Shown here piece by piece: positions 33,960 through 42,263 of a stretch of 64,000 bases of DNA. Within the stretch, counting starts at the first letter, position 1, and every line of letters starts with the position of its first letter. The position numbers and the translations under genes were made by a program. Source of the stretch: Streptomyces sp. CB02366 (GTDB lineage: Bacteria; Actinomycetota; Actinomycetes; Streptomycetales; Streptomycetaceae). The stretch is from the NCBI RefSeq assembly GCF_001905905.1, contig NZ_LIVT01000001.1:1127146-1191145 (forward strand). Direction: 5' to 3'. A model generated the notes under the pieces. It made no database searches, was not told the DNA's origin, and worked only from the letters and a program-made list of their open reading frames with translations.

Positions 33960-34436
33960 ATGACCGTTGCGTTCTTCTCCGGTAAGGGCCGTCGAATCGG
34001 CGTAGCTCTTGGTGCCGTGTCCGCGGGACTCCTTGTCCTGTCCGCCTGCGACAAGCCGACGCCGCTCGCCACCGTGACGGTCGGCAGCGACTCGGTGAAC
34101 ACCGAGGCCGCCTGCTACAACGACGGGGAGGCGATCAAGGAATCCCTCGTCCAGGACTGCCTGAACAAGAAGGCCGAGAAGACCGTCGAGGTCTCCATGG
34201 ACGACAAGGTCCGCTTCGGCGTCGACCCCGAGATCGCCGAGAACGGCTGGACGCTCTTCATCAACGGCCAGCAGGCCGAGCAGGAGCCGTACGACAAGAC
34301 CTACCGGACGATCCCCGGCAGCGCCTTCTTCGCCAGCCAGACGGGCAAGCCCGCCGAGAAGACGACCATCTCCATCGTGGAGACCAAGGGCAAGAAGCTC
34401 ACGGGCATCTGGCAGTTCGAGCTCAAGAAGGACTGA
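33960..34436 (+). CDS. lipoprotein (probably DUF2771 type)
   Basis: The 158-residue precursor has a basic head, a hydrophobic signal and a lipobox LVLSAC (Cys30), so the mature protein should be a membrane-anchored lipoprotein outside the cell. The mature part is compact with two Cys (EAACYNDGEAIKESLVQDCLNKK) and beta-rich segments ending TGIWQFELKKD. It resembles the actinobacterial DUF2771 family from memory. Function unknown. It lies between the MFS gene and the menaquinone genes on the same strand. Confidence 0.72.
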   Translation: MTVAFFSGKGRRIGVALGAVSAGLLVLSACDKPTPLATVTVGSDSVNTEAACYNDGEAIKESLVQDCLNKKAEKTVEVSMDDKVRFGVDPEIAENGWTLFINGQQAEQEPYDKTYRTIPGSAFFASQTGKPAEKTTISIVETKGKKLTGIWQFELKKD

Positions 34437-34503
34437 ACCGTCCGGGCCGGGCGGGACCGGCCCGCCGAGCGTCCTCCCCGTCCTCGACCCTGAGGCTGAA
34501 TCC

Positions 34504-35199
34504 GTGCGTGTGCTGGTCGTGACCGCTGTCCCGGTGGAACGGGACGCGGTCACGCGTGCGTTCGGGGGCGCCCAGGAGACGGTGGCGGTCCCGGGGGCCG
34601 AGCTGCACCGCAGTGGGGCGTTCGACGTGCTGGCGGGCGGCGCGGGCCCGGCCGCCGCCGCGGCGGCCACCGCGTTCGCCCTGGCTTCCACGCCCGCGCC
34701 GTACGGCCTCGTCGTCTCGGCCGGGATCGGCGGGGCGTTCACCCCGCTGACCCCGCTCGGTTCGCCGGTCGTGGCGAGCGGCATCGTCGCCGCCGACCTG
34801 GGCGCCGAGTCCCCCGAGGGCTTCCTCCCGGTCACCGCGCTCGGTTTCGGCCGGGACCGCTTCACCCCGCCGCCCGCGCTCGTACGGGAGGTGGCGGCCG
34901 CCACGGGCGCCGCCGCCGGTCCCGTCCTGACCGTCTCCACCGCGACCGGATCCGCCGAGCGCGCCGGGGCCCTGCTCGCCGCGCACCCGGGGGCGCTGGT
35001 CGAGGCGATGGAGGGCTTCGGGGTCGCGGAGGCCGCCGCCCGCGCCGACGTGCCCGTACTGGAACTGCGGGCCGTCTCGAACGCCGTCGGCCCCCGCGAC
35101 CGGGACGCCTGGCGCATCGGGGACGCGCTGGCGGCGCTCACGGACGCGTTCGGGAAGAGCGCCCCCGTACTGGAAGGTTGGAACCGGCATGACCACTGA
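34504..35199 (+). CDS. mqnB: futalosine hydrolase
   Basis: MqnB cleaves futalosine, releasing hypoxanthine and forming dehypoxanthine futalosine in the alternative menaquinone pathway, established in Streptomyces coelicolor. The 231-residue protein is a nucleoside-phosphorylase-fold hydrolase: VSAGIGGAF for nucleoside binding, VSTATGSAERA, EAMEGFGVAEAA (purine and ribose contacts) and ELRAVSNAVGPRDRDAW with the catalytic Asp. Start GTG 34504. It overlaps mqnD by 11 bases, indicating coupling; both act in the cytosol on successive intermediates. Confidence 0.92.
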   Translation: MRVLVVTAVPVERDAVTRAFGGAQETVAVPGAELHRSGAFDVLAGGAGPAAAAAATAFALASTPAPYGLVVSAGIGGAFTPLTPLGSPVVASGIVAADLGAESPEGFLPVTALGFGRDRFTPPPALVREVAAATGAAAGPVLTVSTATGSAERAGALLAAHPGALVEAMEGFGVAEAAARADVPVLELRAVSNAVGPRDRDAWRIGDALAALTDAFGKSAPVLEGWNRHDH

Positions 35200-36067
35200 A
35201 ACCGCACCCGGCGGCGGCCCGGCCGGGAACGCCGTCCGGATCGCCTACTCGCCCTGCCCCAACGACACGTTCGTCTTCGACGCCTGGGCGCACGGCCGGG
35301 TACCCGGCGCGCCCCCGCTGGACGTGACCTTCGCCGACATCGACCTCACCAACGGCATGGCCGAACGCGGCGAGCTGGACGTCCTGAAGGTGTCGTACGC
35401 CGTGCTGCCGTGGGTGCTCGACGAGTACGCGCTGCTGCCGTGCGGCGGGGCGCTGGGCCGGGGCTGCGGCCCGCTGGTCCTCACCCGGGAGCCGGGCCTC
35501 GACCTGACCGGCCGGAGGGTCGCCGTGCCGAGCGAGCGCTCGACGGCGTACCTGCTGTTCCGGCTCTGGGCCGCGGACATGGTCCCGGGCGGGGTCGGCG
35601 AGGTCGTCGTGATGCCGTTCGACGCGATCATGCCCGCCGTCCGGGACGGCGAGGTGGACGCGGGCCTGGTCATCCACGAGGCGCGCTTCACCTACCGGAA
35701 CTTCGGGCTGCACGACCTCGCCGACATGGGCCGCCACTGGGAGGACACGACCGGCCTCCCGATCCCGCTCGGCGCGATCATCGCCAAGCGCTCCCTGGGC
35801 GAGGAGACGCTGCGCCGCCTGGCCGACTCCGTACGCGGCTCGGTCCGGCTGGCCTGGGACCACCCGGAGGTCTCCCGCCCGTACGTCCTGGAGCACGCCC
35901 AGGAGATGGACCCGGCCGTCGCGGACCAGCACATCGGGCTGTACGTGAACGAGTTCACCGCCGACCTCGGGGACGACGGCTACGCAGCGGTCCGGGGCCT
36001 GCTGACCCGCGCGGCGGCCGAGGGCCTGGTCCCGCCGCTGCGCCCGGACGCGCTGGCGTTTCCCTGA
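35189..36067 (+). CDS. mqnD: 1,4-dihydroxy-6-naphthoate synthase
   Basis: MqnD converts cyclic dehypoxanthine futalosine into 1,4-dihydroxy-6-naphthoate, late in the futalosine route to menaquinone. The 292-residue protein has a periplasmic-binding-protein-like fold: IAYSPCPNDTFVFDAWAHG at residues 19-37 is the family hallmark, followed by DIDLTNGMAERGELDVLKVSY, VPSERSTAYLLFRLW and DAGLVIHEARFTY with the catalytic-region His. Start ATG 35189 lies inside mqnB. The other two pathway genes (mqnA, mqnC) are not in the window, as expected from their separate location in S. coelicolor. Confidence 0.95.
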   Translation: MTTETAPGGGPAGNAVRIAYSPCPNDTFVFDAWAHGRVPGAPPLDVTFADIDLTNGMAERGELDVLKVSYAVLPWVLDEYALLPCGGALGRGCGPLVLTREPGLDLTGRRVAVPSERSTAYLLFRLWAADMVPGGVGEVVVMPFDAIMPAVRDGEVDAGLVIHEARFTYRNFGLHDLADMGRHWEDTTGLPIPLGAIIAKRSLGEETLRRLADSVRGSVRLAWDHPEVSRPYVLEHAQEMDPAVADQHIGLYVNEFTADLGDDGYAAVRGLLTRAAAEGLVPPLRPDALAFP

Positions 36068-36119
36068 GCGACGCGCGGCCGGGGTCTGCCCGGCGGGCCC
36101 GGCCGCGCCGCCCGTCCGG

Positions 36120-36503
36120 TCACACGTCGAGCTGGTCCGCGACCGCCCTCAGCAGCCCCGCGATCTTCGCACCGGCCGCCTTGTCGGGGTAGCGGCCGCG
36201 CTCCAGCTGCGGGGTGATGTTCTCCAGGACCGTCGTCAGGTCCTGGACGATCGACGCCAGCTCGTCCGGCTTGCGGCGCTGCGCGGCGGCGACGGACGGG
36301 GTGGGGTCGAGGACCACCACGGAGAGGGCCTGGTCGCCGCGCTGGCCCGCGACCACGCCGAACTCCACGCGCTGGCCGGGCTTGAGCGCGTCGACTCCGG
36401 CAGGGAGTACCGACGAGTGGACGAAGACGTCGCCGCCGTCGTCGCGGGAGAGAAAGCCGAAGCCCTTCTCGCTGTTGAACCACTTGACCTTGCCGGTGGG
36501 CAC
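36120..36503 (-). CDS. cold-shock-domain protein with C-terminal extension
   Basis: The first 67 residues form a cold-shock domain with RNP-like motifs GKVKWFNSEKGFGFLSRD and DVFVHSSVL, binding single-stranded nucleic acid. Unlike 67-residue CspA-type proteins, it continues for 60 residues with a helical region (RRKPDELASIVQDLTTVLENITPQLERGRYPDKAAGAKIAGLLRAVADQLDV). This longer form is common in Streptomyces next to mqnD. Start ATG 36503. It is convergent with mqnD; the extension may mediate partner binding. Confidence 0.9.
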   Translation of the reverse strand: MPTGKVKWFNSEKGFGFLSRDDGGDVFVHSSVLPAGVDALKPGQRVEFGVVAGQRGDQALSVVVLDPTPSVAAAQRRKPDELASIVQDLTTVLENITPQLERGRYPDKAAGAKIAGLLRAVADQLDV

Positions 36504-36670
36504 GTCTGTCCTCGTCCTCGTACTCGTCGGTGCGCGGGAGAGCCGGGATACGGCTCCGGATAGCGAAGCAGCGGGTCACCGTGGCCCGCTCGGTCCCAGG
36601 CTAATGGCCCTGGGGCGGGAGACAAGACGTCGCCGGAGAGTTCCTCAGGGCTGGGAACTACCCTGGTCGG

Positions 36671-36907
36671 GTGAGTACTACTCCTTCAGGCGCGGGCGAT
36701 CGGCTTGTTCAGGTCGGCACGATCGTCTTCTTCATCGGCGCCGTGGCCACCCTGGTCACCGTCGCCCCCTTGTTCCTGGGCACGGACCCGTTCCCGTCGA
36801 TCGCGTACGCGGTCTCCATGCTGATGGGCGTCGGGTTCCTGATCGCCGCGGCCGGCGTCGTGCGCTCGGTCTGGGCGAACTCGCCGAAACGGGCCGCGAA
36901 CCCGTAA
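36671..36907 (+). CDS. small two-helix membrane protein
   Basis: The 78-residue protein has two membrane helices (VQVGTIVFFIGAVATLVTVAPLFL and SIAYAVSMLMGVGFLIAAAGVVRSVW) joined by a short loop LGTDPFP. It starts with GTG 36671, which has little leader: CTACCCTGGTCGG precedes it directly, suggesting a nearly leaderless transcript. I do not recognise a named family; similar proteins occur at this position in Streptomyces. Function unknown. Confidence 0.65.
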   Translation: MSTTPSGAGDRLVQVGTIVFFIGAVATLVTVAPLFLGTDPFPSIAYAVSMLMGVGFLIAAAGVVRSVWANSPKRAANP

Positions 36908-37061
36908 CCGGACCGTCGGCGTCCGGGCCGCGTACGTCTGCTTCGACGCCGCCCGGACCGCCTACGCCCGCTCCGGCGCCGCCCGGGCCGCGTGCGCCCG
37001 CTTCACGCCGTCCCGGCCGCCTGCATGCGCTTCATGTCCCCGGACCCGCCCAGGGCGTGCT

Positions 37062-37736
37062 TCACGCCGCCCTGCCCGCGTCGAAGGACGCCAGCCAGGC
37101 CGGGAAGGCCGTCAGCTCCTCCAGCACCACGTCCGCGCCCGCCGCCCGCAGCTCCGTCGCGTCGCACGGGCCGGTCGTCACCGCGACCGACAGCGCCCCG
37201 GCCGCCCGGGCCCCGCGTACGTCGCCGAGGTGGTCGCCGACGTACACCTGCGCGCCGTGCTCGCGCAGGGCCTCGCCCTTGGCCTCCGCCCACAGGGAGC
37301 CGATCACCGCGTCCGGCTCGATGCCGAGGTGGGCCAGGTGCAGCTTCGCGTTCGGCTCGTACTTGGCGGTGACCACGACCGCCCGGCCGCCGAGGGCCCG
37401 GACCGCGGCCACCGCCTCCCGCGCCCCGGGGAGGGCCGTGCTCGGGGCTATCGCGTGGTCGGGGTACAGCTCCCGGTAGCGGTCGGCCGCGGCGGGCACC
37501 TCGGCGGCCGGGAACCAGTGCGCCAGCTCCGTCTCCAGCGGCGGGCCGATCCGGCTCACCACCAGGTCCACGTCGATGGCCGCCCCGGTCCCCGCCGAGA
37601 GGGCCCGGTAGGCGGCGGCGATGCCGGGCCGGGAGTCGATGAGCGTCATGTCGAGGTCGAAGCCGACCGTCAGCGGACGCGGGCGCGGATCGGGGTGCGG
37701 ACGGGGGTGCTGAACCGTGGAAGCCATGCCTGCCAT
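37062..37736 (-). CDS. HAD-family hydrolase
   Basis: The 224-residue protein is a HAD phosphatase of the Gph/PGP-like subgroup: motif I GFDLDMTLIDS (nucleophile Asp27, acid Asp29), motif II VVVTAKY, Lys of motif III in AEAKGEAL, and motif IV VYVGDHLGDVRGARAAGA. The cap region spans residues 38-95. The substrate is unknown, possibly a phosphosugar or phosphoglycolate-like. ATG 37736 or ATG 37727 could be the start; neither has a strong ribosome site. The gene is divergent from the siderophore uptake operon. Confidence 0.88.
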   Translation of the reverse strand: MAGMASTVQHPRPHPDPRPRPLTVGFDLDMTLIDSRPGIAAAYRALSAGTGAAIDVDLVVSRIGPPLETELAHWFPAAEVPAAADRYRELYPDHAIAPSTALPGAREAVAAVRALGGRAVVVTAKYEPNAKLHLAHLGIEPDAVIGSLWAEAKGEALREHGAQVYVGDHLGDVRGARAAGALSVAVTTGPCDATELRAAGADVVLEELTAFPAWLASFDAGRAA

Positions 37737-37832
37737 TGTGCCGACCGGACGCGGACCCCCGGGGCCCCGCCGGGGCAGCCGCCCCGAAGCCCCCGTCGCC
37801 GCCGAAATGCCGCCGCCTAGACTGAGGCTCGT

Positions 37833-37850
37833 ACTTAGCCAAGCCTTACC
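37833..37850. promoter_or_regulatory. candidate DmdR/IdeR iron box
   Basis: ACTTAGCCAAGCCTTACC lies about 75 bp upstream of the first permease start. On the reverse strand it reads GGTAAGGCTTGGCTAAGT, matching roughly 11 of 19 positions of the actinobacterial iron-box palindrome TTAGGTTAGGCTAACCTAA, including the GGCTAA half. Upstream of a siderophore uptake operon this is where the iron-dependent repressor should bind. Confidence 0.55.
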
Positions 37851-37925
37851 ATGCGGCCGTGCCCTTCTCGTTCTCCCACGGGTCGTGTCCGTGTCCGTGG
37901 CCGGGGCCGTTCTCGATGGGGTCAG

Positions 37926-38975
37926 ATGTCAGCGTCAGCGCCGGTGCGGGCCGCCGCGCCACCCGGGGCGCCCCGGGCGCCCCGCCTCTCCCGACGCGCC
38001 GCCGCGACGGTCGCGGCCGTCGTCGCCCTGCTGCTGGCGGTCCTGCTGAGCCTCGCCGTGGGGGCGCGTTCCATTCCTCCGGGCGAGGTGGTCGACGCCC
38101 TGCTGCACGGCGGGGACTCCGACGCCGCCCAGGTGATCCGCACGATGCGGGTGCCGCGCACGCTCATCGGCCTGATGGTCGGCGCGGCGCTGGCGCTCGC
38201 GGGCACGGTGCTCCAGGGCATCACCCGCAACCCCATCGCCGACCCCGGCATCCTCGGCATCAGCCAGGGCGCGTCGGTGGCGGTGGTGGGGGCGATCGCG
38301 TTCGCCGGAGTGCACACGCTGACCGGGTACGTGTGGTTCGCCTTCGCGGGCGCGGCCGTCGCCTCGGTCGCCGTGTACGCCATCGCGGCCCGCGGGCGCG
38401 GTGGGGCGACCCCGGTGAAGCTCGCGCTCGGCGGCGCGGCGATCAACGCGCTGCTGGTGTCGGTCACGATGGGCGTGCTCACGACGAAGGCGTCCGCGCT
38501 CGACGAGTTCCGCTTCTGGCAGGTCGGTTCGATCGCGGGCCGGGAGGCGGACGTCGCCCAGCAGGTGTGGCCGTTCCTCCTGGCCGGGGTCGTTCTGGTG
38601 CTCTCCGTCGCCCGCGGCCTGGACGCGCTCGCGCTCGGCGAGGACGTGGCCAAGGGGCTCGGGCAGAACGTCGCCGCGGTCCGGATCGTCGGCGGGATCG
38701 GCGCGACCGTGCTGACCGGCGTCGGGGTGGCCGCCGCCGGGCCGATCGCGTTCATCGGCCTCGCGGTCCCGCACATCGCCCGCGCCGTCGTCGGCGGCGA
38801 CCATCGCTGGGTGCTGCCCATGGCGGCGCTGCTCGGACCCGTGATGCTGCTGGTCGCGGACGTCGTCGGCCGGATCGTGTTCCCGCCGAGCGAGGTCCCG
38901 GCCGGTGTGATGACGGCCTTGATCGGGGTGCCCTTCCTGGTCGCCCTCGTACGCCGGAAGGGAGTGCCGGCATGA
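37926..38975 (+). CDS. FecCD-family siderophore ABC permease, subunit 1
   Basis: The 349-residue permease has about ten helices and FecCD hallmarks: GARSIPPGEVVDALLHGG, MRVPRTLIGLMVGAALALAGTVLQGITRNPIADPGILGISQGAS and LAVPHIARAVVGGDHRW near the coupling helix. It forms one half of the membrane channel importing ferric siderophores. ATG 37926 gives a normal N-terminus; an earlier in-frame start would add an Arg-rich extension. It is the first gene of a four-gene operon and overlaps the second permease by ATGA (38972-38975). Confidence 0.92.
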   Translation: MSASAPVRAAAPPGAPRAPRLSRRAAATVAAVVALLLAVLLSLAVGARSIPPGEVVDALLHGGDSDAAQVIRTMRVPRTLIGLMVGAALALAGTVLQGITRNPIADPGILGISQGASVAVVGAIAFAGVHTLTGYVWFAFAGAAVASVAVYAIAARGRGGATPVKLALGGAAINALLVSVTMGVLTTKASALDEFRFWQVGSIAGREADVAQQVWPFLLAGVVLVLSVARGLDALALGEDVAKGLGQNVAAVRIVGGIGATVLTGVGVAAAGPIAFIGLAVPHIARAVVGGDHRWVLPMAALLGPVMLLVADVVGRIVFPPSEVPAGVMTALIGVPFLVALVRRKGVPA

Positions 38976-40081
38976 GCGCCACGCGTGCGCCCGCGAAGCG
39001 CGAGAAGCCCGGGACGGAGGCGCCCGCAGGGGTCCGGCCCGCCGGGTACGCCGTCGTGAAGGCCGGGTCGCGGGGCCGGTTCCTGCTGCACCGGCGGGCC
39101 TCCCTCGTCGCGGCGGCCCTGACCGTCCTGCTGGCCGCCGTCTGCGTGGCCTACCTCTGCGTCGGGGAGAGCTTCGTCGCACCCGGCGAGGCCGTGAAGG
39201 TGATCCTCGGGCAGCCGTCGTCGGCCGAACTGGTCGTGGGCACCCTGCGGCTGCCGCGCATGGTCGTCGGGCTGCTGGTCGGCCTCGCGTTCGGGATCGC
39301 CGGGGCGCTGATCCAGACGGTGGCCCGCAACCCGCTGGCCAGCCCCGACATCATCGGCATCAGCCAGGGCGCGAGCGCGCTGACGGTCGGCGCGCTGACC
39401 TTCGGCATCACCTCGTACACCGTCCTGCCCTACCTCTCCGTCGTCGGCGGCATCGCGGCGGCGGCCCTCGTCTACGTCTTCGCCTGGCGCGGCGGCCTGC
39501 ACGCCACGCGCTTCGTCCTCATCGGCATCGGTTTCGCCATCGCGCTGCGGTCGGTGACCACGCTGTTCCTGACCAAGGGCGACTACCTCGTCGCCCAGCA
39601 GGCGCAGATCTGGATGACCGGTTCGCTCAACGGGCGCGGTTGGACCGAGGCCGCCCCGATCGGCTGGACGCTGGTGGTCCTGCTGCCCGCCGTCGTCTGG
39701 GCGGCCCGGGCGCAGCGCACCGTCACGATGGACGACGACACGGCCACCGCGCTGGGCGTGCGGCTGGGGCGCGTACGGCTGGGGCTCGTCGCCCTCGGCG
39801 TGGTCCTGGCCTCCGTGGCGACGGGCACGGCCGGCCCGGTGGACTTCGTGGCGCTGCTCGCCCCGCAGATCGCCCGCCGGACGACCCGGACCGCGCAGAT
39901 CCCCCTGATGTCCTCAGCGCTGCTGGGCGCGGTGATCGTCGTCGGCGGCGATCTGCTCGCCCGCAGGCTGTTCTCGCCCACCGAACTGCCCGTGGGGGTC
40001 CTCACGGCGGCGATCGGCGCCCCGTATCTGATCTGGTTGATCATCCGCGGTCACCGCGGCCGCAGTGGAGGCACCGCATGA
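38972..40081 (+). CDS. FecCD-family siderophore ABC permease, subunit 2
   Basis: The 369-residue partner permease shows the same fold: LRLPRMVVGLLVGLAFGIAGALIQTVARNPLASPDIIGISQGAS, MTGSLNGRGW and LLAPQIARRTTRTAQIPLMSSALLGA. It has a longer cytosolic N-terminus (about 45 residues, basic) than its partner. It should dimerise with subunit 1. Both ends are coupled by ATGA overlaps: with subunit 1 at 38972 and with the ATPase gene at 40078. Confidence 0.92.
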   Translation: MSATRAPAKREKPGTEAPAGVRPAGYAVVKAGSRGRFLLHRRASLVAAALTVLLAAVCVAYLCVGESFVAPGEAVKVILGQPSSAELVVGTLRLPRMVVGLLVGLAFGIAGALIQTVARNPLASPDIIGISQGASALTVGALTFGITSYTVLPYLSVVGGIAAAALVYVFAWRGGLHATRFVLIGIGFAIALRSVTTLFLTKGDYLVAQQAQIWMTGSLNGRGWTEAAPIGWTLVVLLPAVVWAARAQRTVTMDDDTATALGVRLGRVRLGLVALGVVLASVATGTAGPVDFVALLAPQIARRTTRTAQIPLMSSALLGAVIVVGGDLLARRLFSPTELPVGVLTAAIGAPYLIWLIIRGHRGRSGGTA

Positions 40082-41067
40082 GCCCGACGACCGACACAGG
40101 CACCGGCACCGGCACCGGCACCGGCACCGGCACCGGTGCGGAGGCGGGGACCGGCGGCAGGCTCGCCGCCCGCTCCCTGACCCTCGCGTACGAGGACCGC
40201 ACCGTGGTCCGCGACCTCGACCTCACCGTGCCCGACGGCCAGGTCACCGTCATCGTCGGCCCGAACGCCTGCGGCAAGTCCACCACCCTGCGGGCGCTCG
40301 GCCGGCTGCTGAAGCCGCAGGGCGGGGCGGTCCTGCTGGACGGCACGGAGCTGGCGCGGATACCGACGAAGCAGATCGCCCGGTCCATCGGGCTGCTCCC
40401 GCAGACCCCGGTCGCGCCCGAGGCGATCACCGTCTCCGACCTGGTCGCGCGGGGCCGCCAGCCGCACCAGAGCTGGTGGCAGCAGTGGTCGGACGAGGAC
40501 GAGCGGGCGGTGACCGACGCCATGGCCCGTACGGACGTGACGGCGCTCGCCGACCGTTCGGTGGACGAGCTGTCGGGCGGGCAGCGCCAGCGGGTGTGGA
40601 TCGCGATGGCGCTGGCCCAGGACACGGACCTGCTGCTGCTCGACGAGCCGACGACCTACCTCGACATCGCACACCAGGTGGAAGTGCTGGACCTGGTACG
40701 CCAGCTGGCCTCCCCGGCGGCGGACGGCACCCGGGGCCGCACCGTCGTCACCGTGCTGCACGACCTCAACCAGGCCGCCCGGTACGCGGACCGCCTGGTC
40801 GCGATGAAGGAGGGCCGGATCGTCGCCGAGGGGCGGCCCGGCGACGTCGTCACCACCGACCTGGTCCGCGAGGTCTTCGGCCTGGAGGCGGTGATCGTCC
40901 CGGACCCGGTGACGGGTTCGCCGCTCGTCGTGCCGGGCGCGCCCTGGGCCCCGGCGCCCCCTGCGGCTGCCGGAGATCCGGCAGCGCCCGCCACCGATCA
41001 CGCCTCCGGCCCCGGTTCCGCCTCCGGCCCCCACTCCTCCCCCTCCTCCCCCGGAAAGGCCCTCTGA
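40078..41067 (+). CDS. siderophore ABC transporter ATPase
   Basis: The 329-residue ATPase carries Walker A GPNACGKSTT (unusual Ala where Gly or Ser is common), Q-loop LLPQTPVAPEAITVSDLVARGR, signature ELSGGQRQR, Walker B LLLLDEPTTYLDI and H-loop TVLHDLNQA, all intact and typical of the FepC family. Two low-complexity additions are odd: six Gly-Thr pairs at residues 8-19 encoded by a hexanucleotide repeat, and a 45-residue Pro/Ala/Ser tail. Coupled to the second permease by ATGA; the binding-protein gene starts 3 bp after its stop. Confidence 0.92.
   Translation: MSPTTDTGTGTGTGTGTGTGAEAGTGGRLAARSLTLAYEDRTVVRDLDLTVPDGQVTVIVGPNACGKSTTLRALGRLLKPQGGAVLLDGTELARIPTKQIARSIGLLPQTPVAPEAITVSDLVARGRQPHQSWWQQWSDEDERAVTDAMARTDVTALADRSVDELSGGQRQRVWIAMALAQDTDLLLLDEPTTYLDIAHQVEVLDLVRQLASPAADGTRGRTVVTVLHDLNQAARYADRLVAMKEGRIVAEGRPGDVVTTDLVREVFGLEAVIVPDPVTGSPLVVPGAPWAPAPPAAAGDPAAPATDHASGPGSASGPHSSPSSPGKAL
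40099..40134 (+). repeat. hexanucleotide tandem repeat (GGCACC)6
   Basis: Six perfect GGCACC units lie in frame within the 5' end of the siderophore ATPase gene, encoding (Gly-Thr)6. Unit number can vary without shifting the frame, so only the length of a flexible N-terminal tail would change. Confidence 0.95.
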
Positions 41068-41070
41068 CCC

Positions 41071-42054
41071 ATGACCCCGCACCGCCCCCGCGCCCTGGCC
41101 GCCCTCTCCCTGGCCGCGGCCGCCGCGCTGACCCTGGCCGCCTGCGGCTCCCCGTCCGGGGACGCCGACTCCCGCTCCGGTTCCGACTCCGGGTCGGCCG
41201 GCTCCACCCGCACGGTCAGGACGGCGATGGGCGACGTGAAGGTCAAGGAGGCCCCCGAGCGGGTGGTCGTCCTGGACACCGCCGAACTGGACTCGGCCCT
41301 CACCCTCGGCGTGAAGCCGGTCGGCTCGACCCACGCGGACGTGAAGTCCGGCTTCCTGGACTACCTGCCCGAGGACCGGGTCGCGGGCATCGAGGACGTC
41401 GGTCAGATGATGACCCCGAACCTGGAGGCCATCGCCGCGCTGAAGCCCGACCTCATCCTCACCAGCAAGGTCCGGCACGGCGACAAGTACGCCGAGCTGT
41501 CGGAGATCGCGCCGACCGTGATGACGGAGAACACCGGCTACCCCTGGAAGGAGAACTTCCAGCTCCACGCGGAGGCCCTCGGCAAGAAGGCCGAGGCGAA
41601 GAAGGTCACCGCCGACTACGCCCGCCACGTGACGGACGTGACGAAGGCGCTCGGCGGCAGGGCGAAGGCCGCCGGGACCGAGGTCAACATGGTCCGCTTC
41701 ATCGAGGGCGCGGACATCCGCATCTACGGCAAGAAGAACTACATCGCCACGATCCTGGCCGACGTGGGCCTGGGCCGCCCCGCGATCACCGACAAGGCCG
41801 AGGACGGGTTCTCGTACGACGTCAGCCCCGAGAAGATCGACCTCGCGGACGCGGACGCGGTCTTCCACTCGACGTACGGCGACCCGAAGAAGGCCAAGGA
41901 GACCGAGACCACCGGCGGCGCCCTGTGGAAGAACATGGCCGCCGTGAAGAACGGCAAGGTCTTCGCGGTCGACGACCAGCTGTGGATCCAGGGCATCGGG
42001 TACACGGCGGCCGACAAGATCCTCGACGAACTGCGGACGAAGCTGACGAAGTAG
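41071..42054 (+). CDS. iron-siderophore ABC substrate-binding lipoprotein
   Basis: The 327-residue protein has a lipoprotein signal with lipobox LTLAAC (Cys25), a Ser/Gly/Asp-rich linker to residue 47 and a class III (FecB/FhuD) binding fold: PERVVVLDTAELDSALTLGVKPVGS, LEAIAALKPDLILTSK, ADVGLGRPA and AVKNGKVFAVDDQLW. It captures ferric siderophores outside the membrane and delivers them to the FecCD permeases encoded just upstream. It starts 3 bp after the ATPase gene. Confidence 0.93.
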   Translation: MTPHRPRALAALSLAAAAALTLAACGSPSGDADSRSGSDSGSAGSTRTVRTAMGDVKVKEAPERVVVLDTAELDSALTLGVKPVGSTHADVKSGFLDYLPEDRVAGIEDVGQMMTPNLEAIAALKPDLILTSKVRHGDKYAELSEIAPTVMTENTGYPWKENFQLHAEALGKKAEAKKVTADYARHVTDVTKALGGRAKAAGTEVNMVRFIEGADIRIYGKKNYIATILADVGLGRPAITDKAEDGFSYDVSPEKIDLADADAVFHSTYGDPKKAKETETTGGALWKNMAAVKNGKVFAVDDQLWIQGIGYTAADKILDELRTKLTK

Positions 42055-42072
42055 CCGCCGCGCACGGGCGGG

Positions 42073-42136
42073 CCGGTCCTCACCGGGCGTGCACCGCGCG
42101 TACGCGGACCGGTCCTCACCGGGCGGGCGCCGCGCG
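42073..42136. repeat. imperfect direct repeat after the siderophore operon
   Basis: CCGGTCCTCACCGGGCG occurs at 42073-42089 and again at 42109-42125, each followed by a GC(A/G)CCGCGCG-like block, a 36-bp period. The repeated unit contains CCGGTCCTCACCGG, which can form a small hairpin and might help end transcription. The rest of the gap to 42264 is GC-rich and without a gene. Confidence 0.55.
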
Positions 42137-42263
42137 GTGGCAGACAGGCCGCGGCGGTGGGCGGCCTTCGGCAGGCTCTGCCGTGCGCCGCGCGTACGCG
42201 GGCGGGACGGGGCCGGGTATCGCGCCGCGTACGCCCCGCCCGTACGCGGCGCGCGGCCGGGCC

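Noticed and set aside
31167..35207. Very long open frame (over 1300 codons) on the minus strand
   Set aside because: Beyond the real DUF3027 gene it runs antisense through the MFS, lipoprotein and mqnB genes; its sequence is Arg/Ala/Gly-rich with no domain. It is a by-product of high third-position GC.
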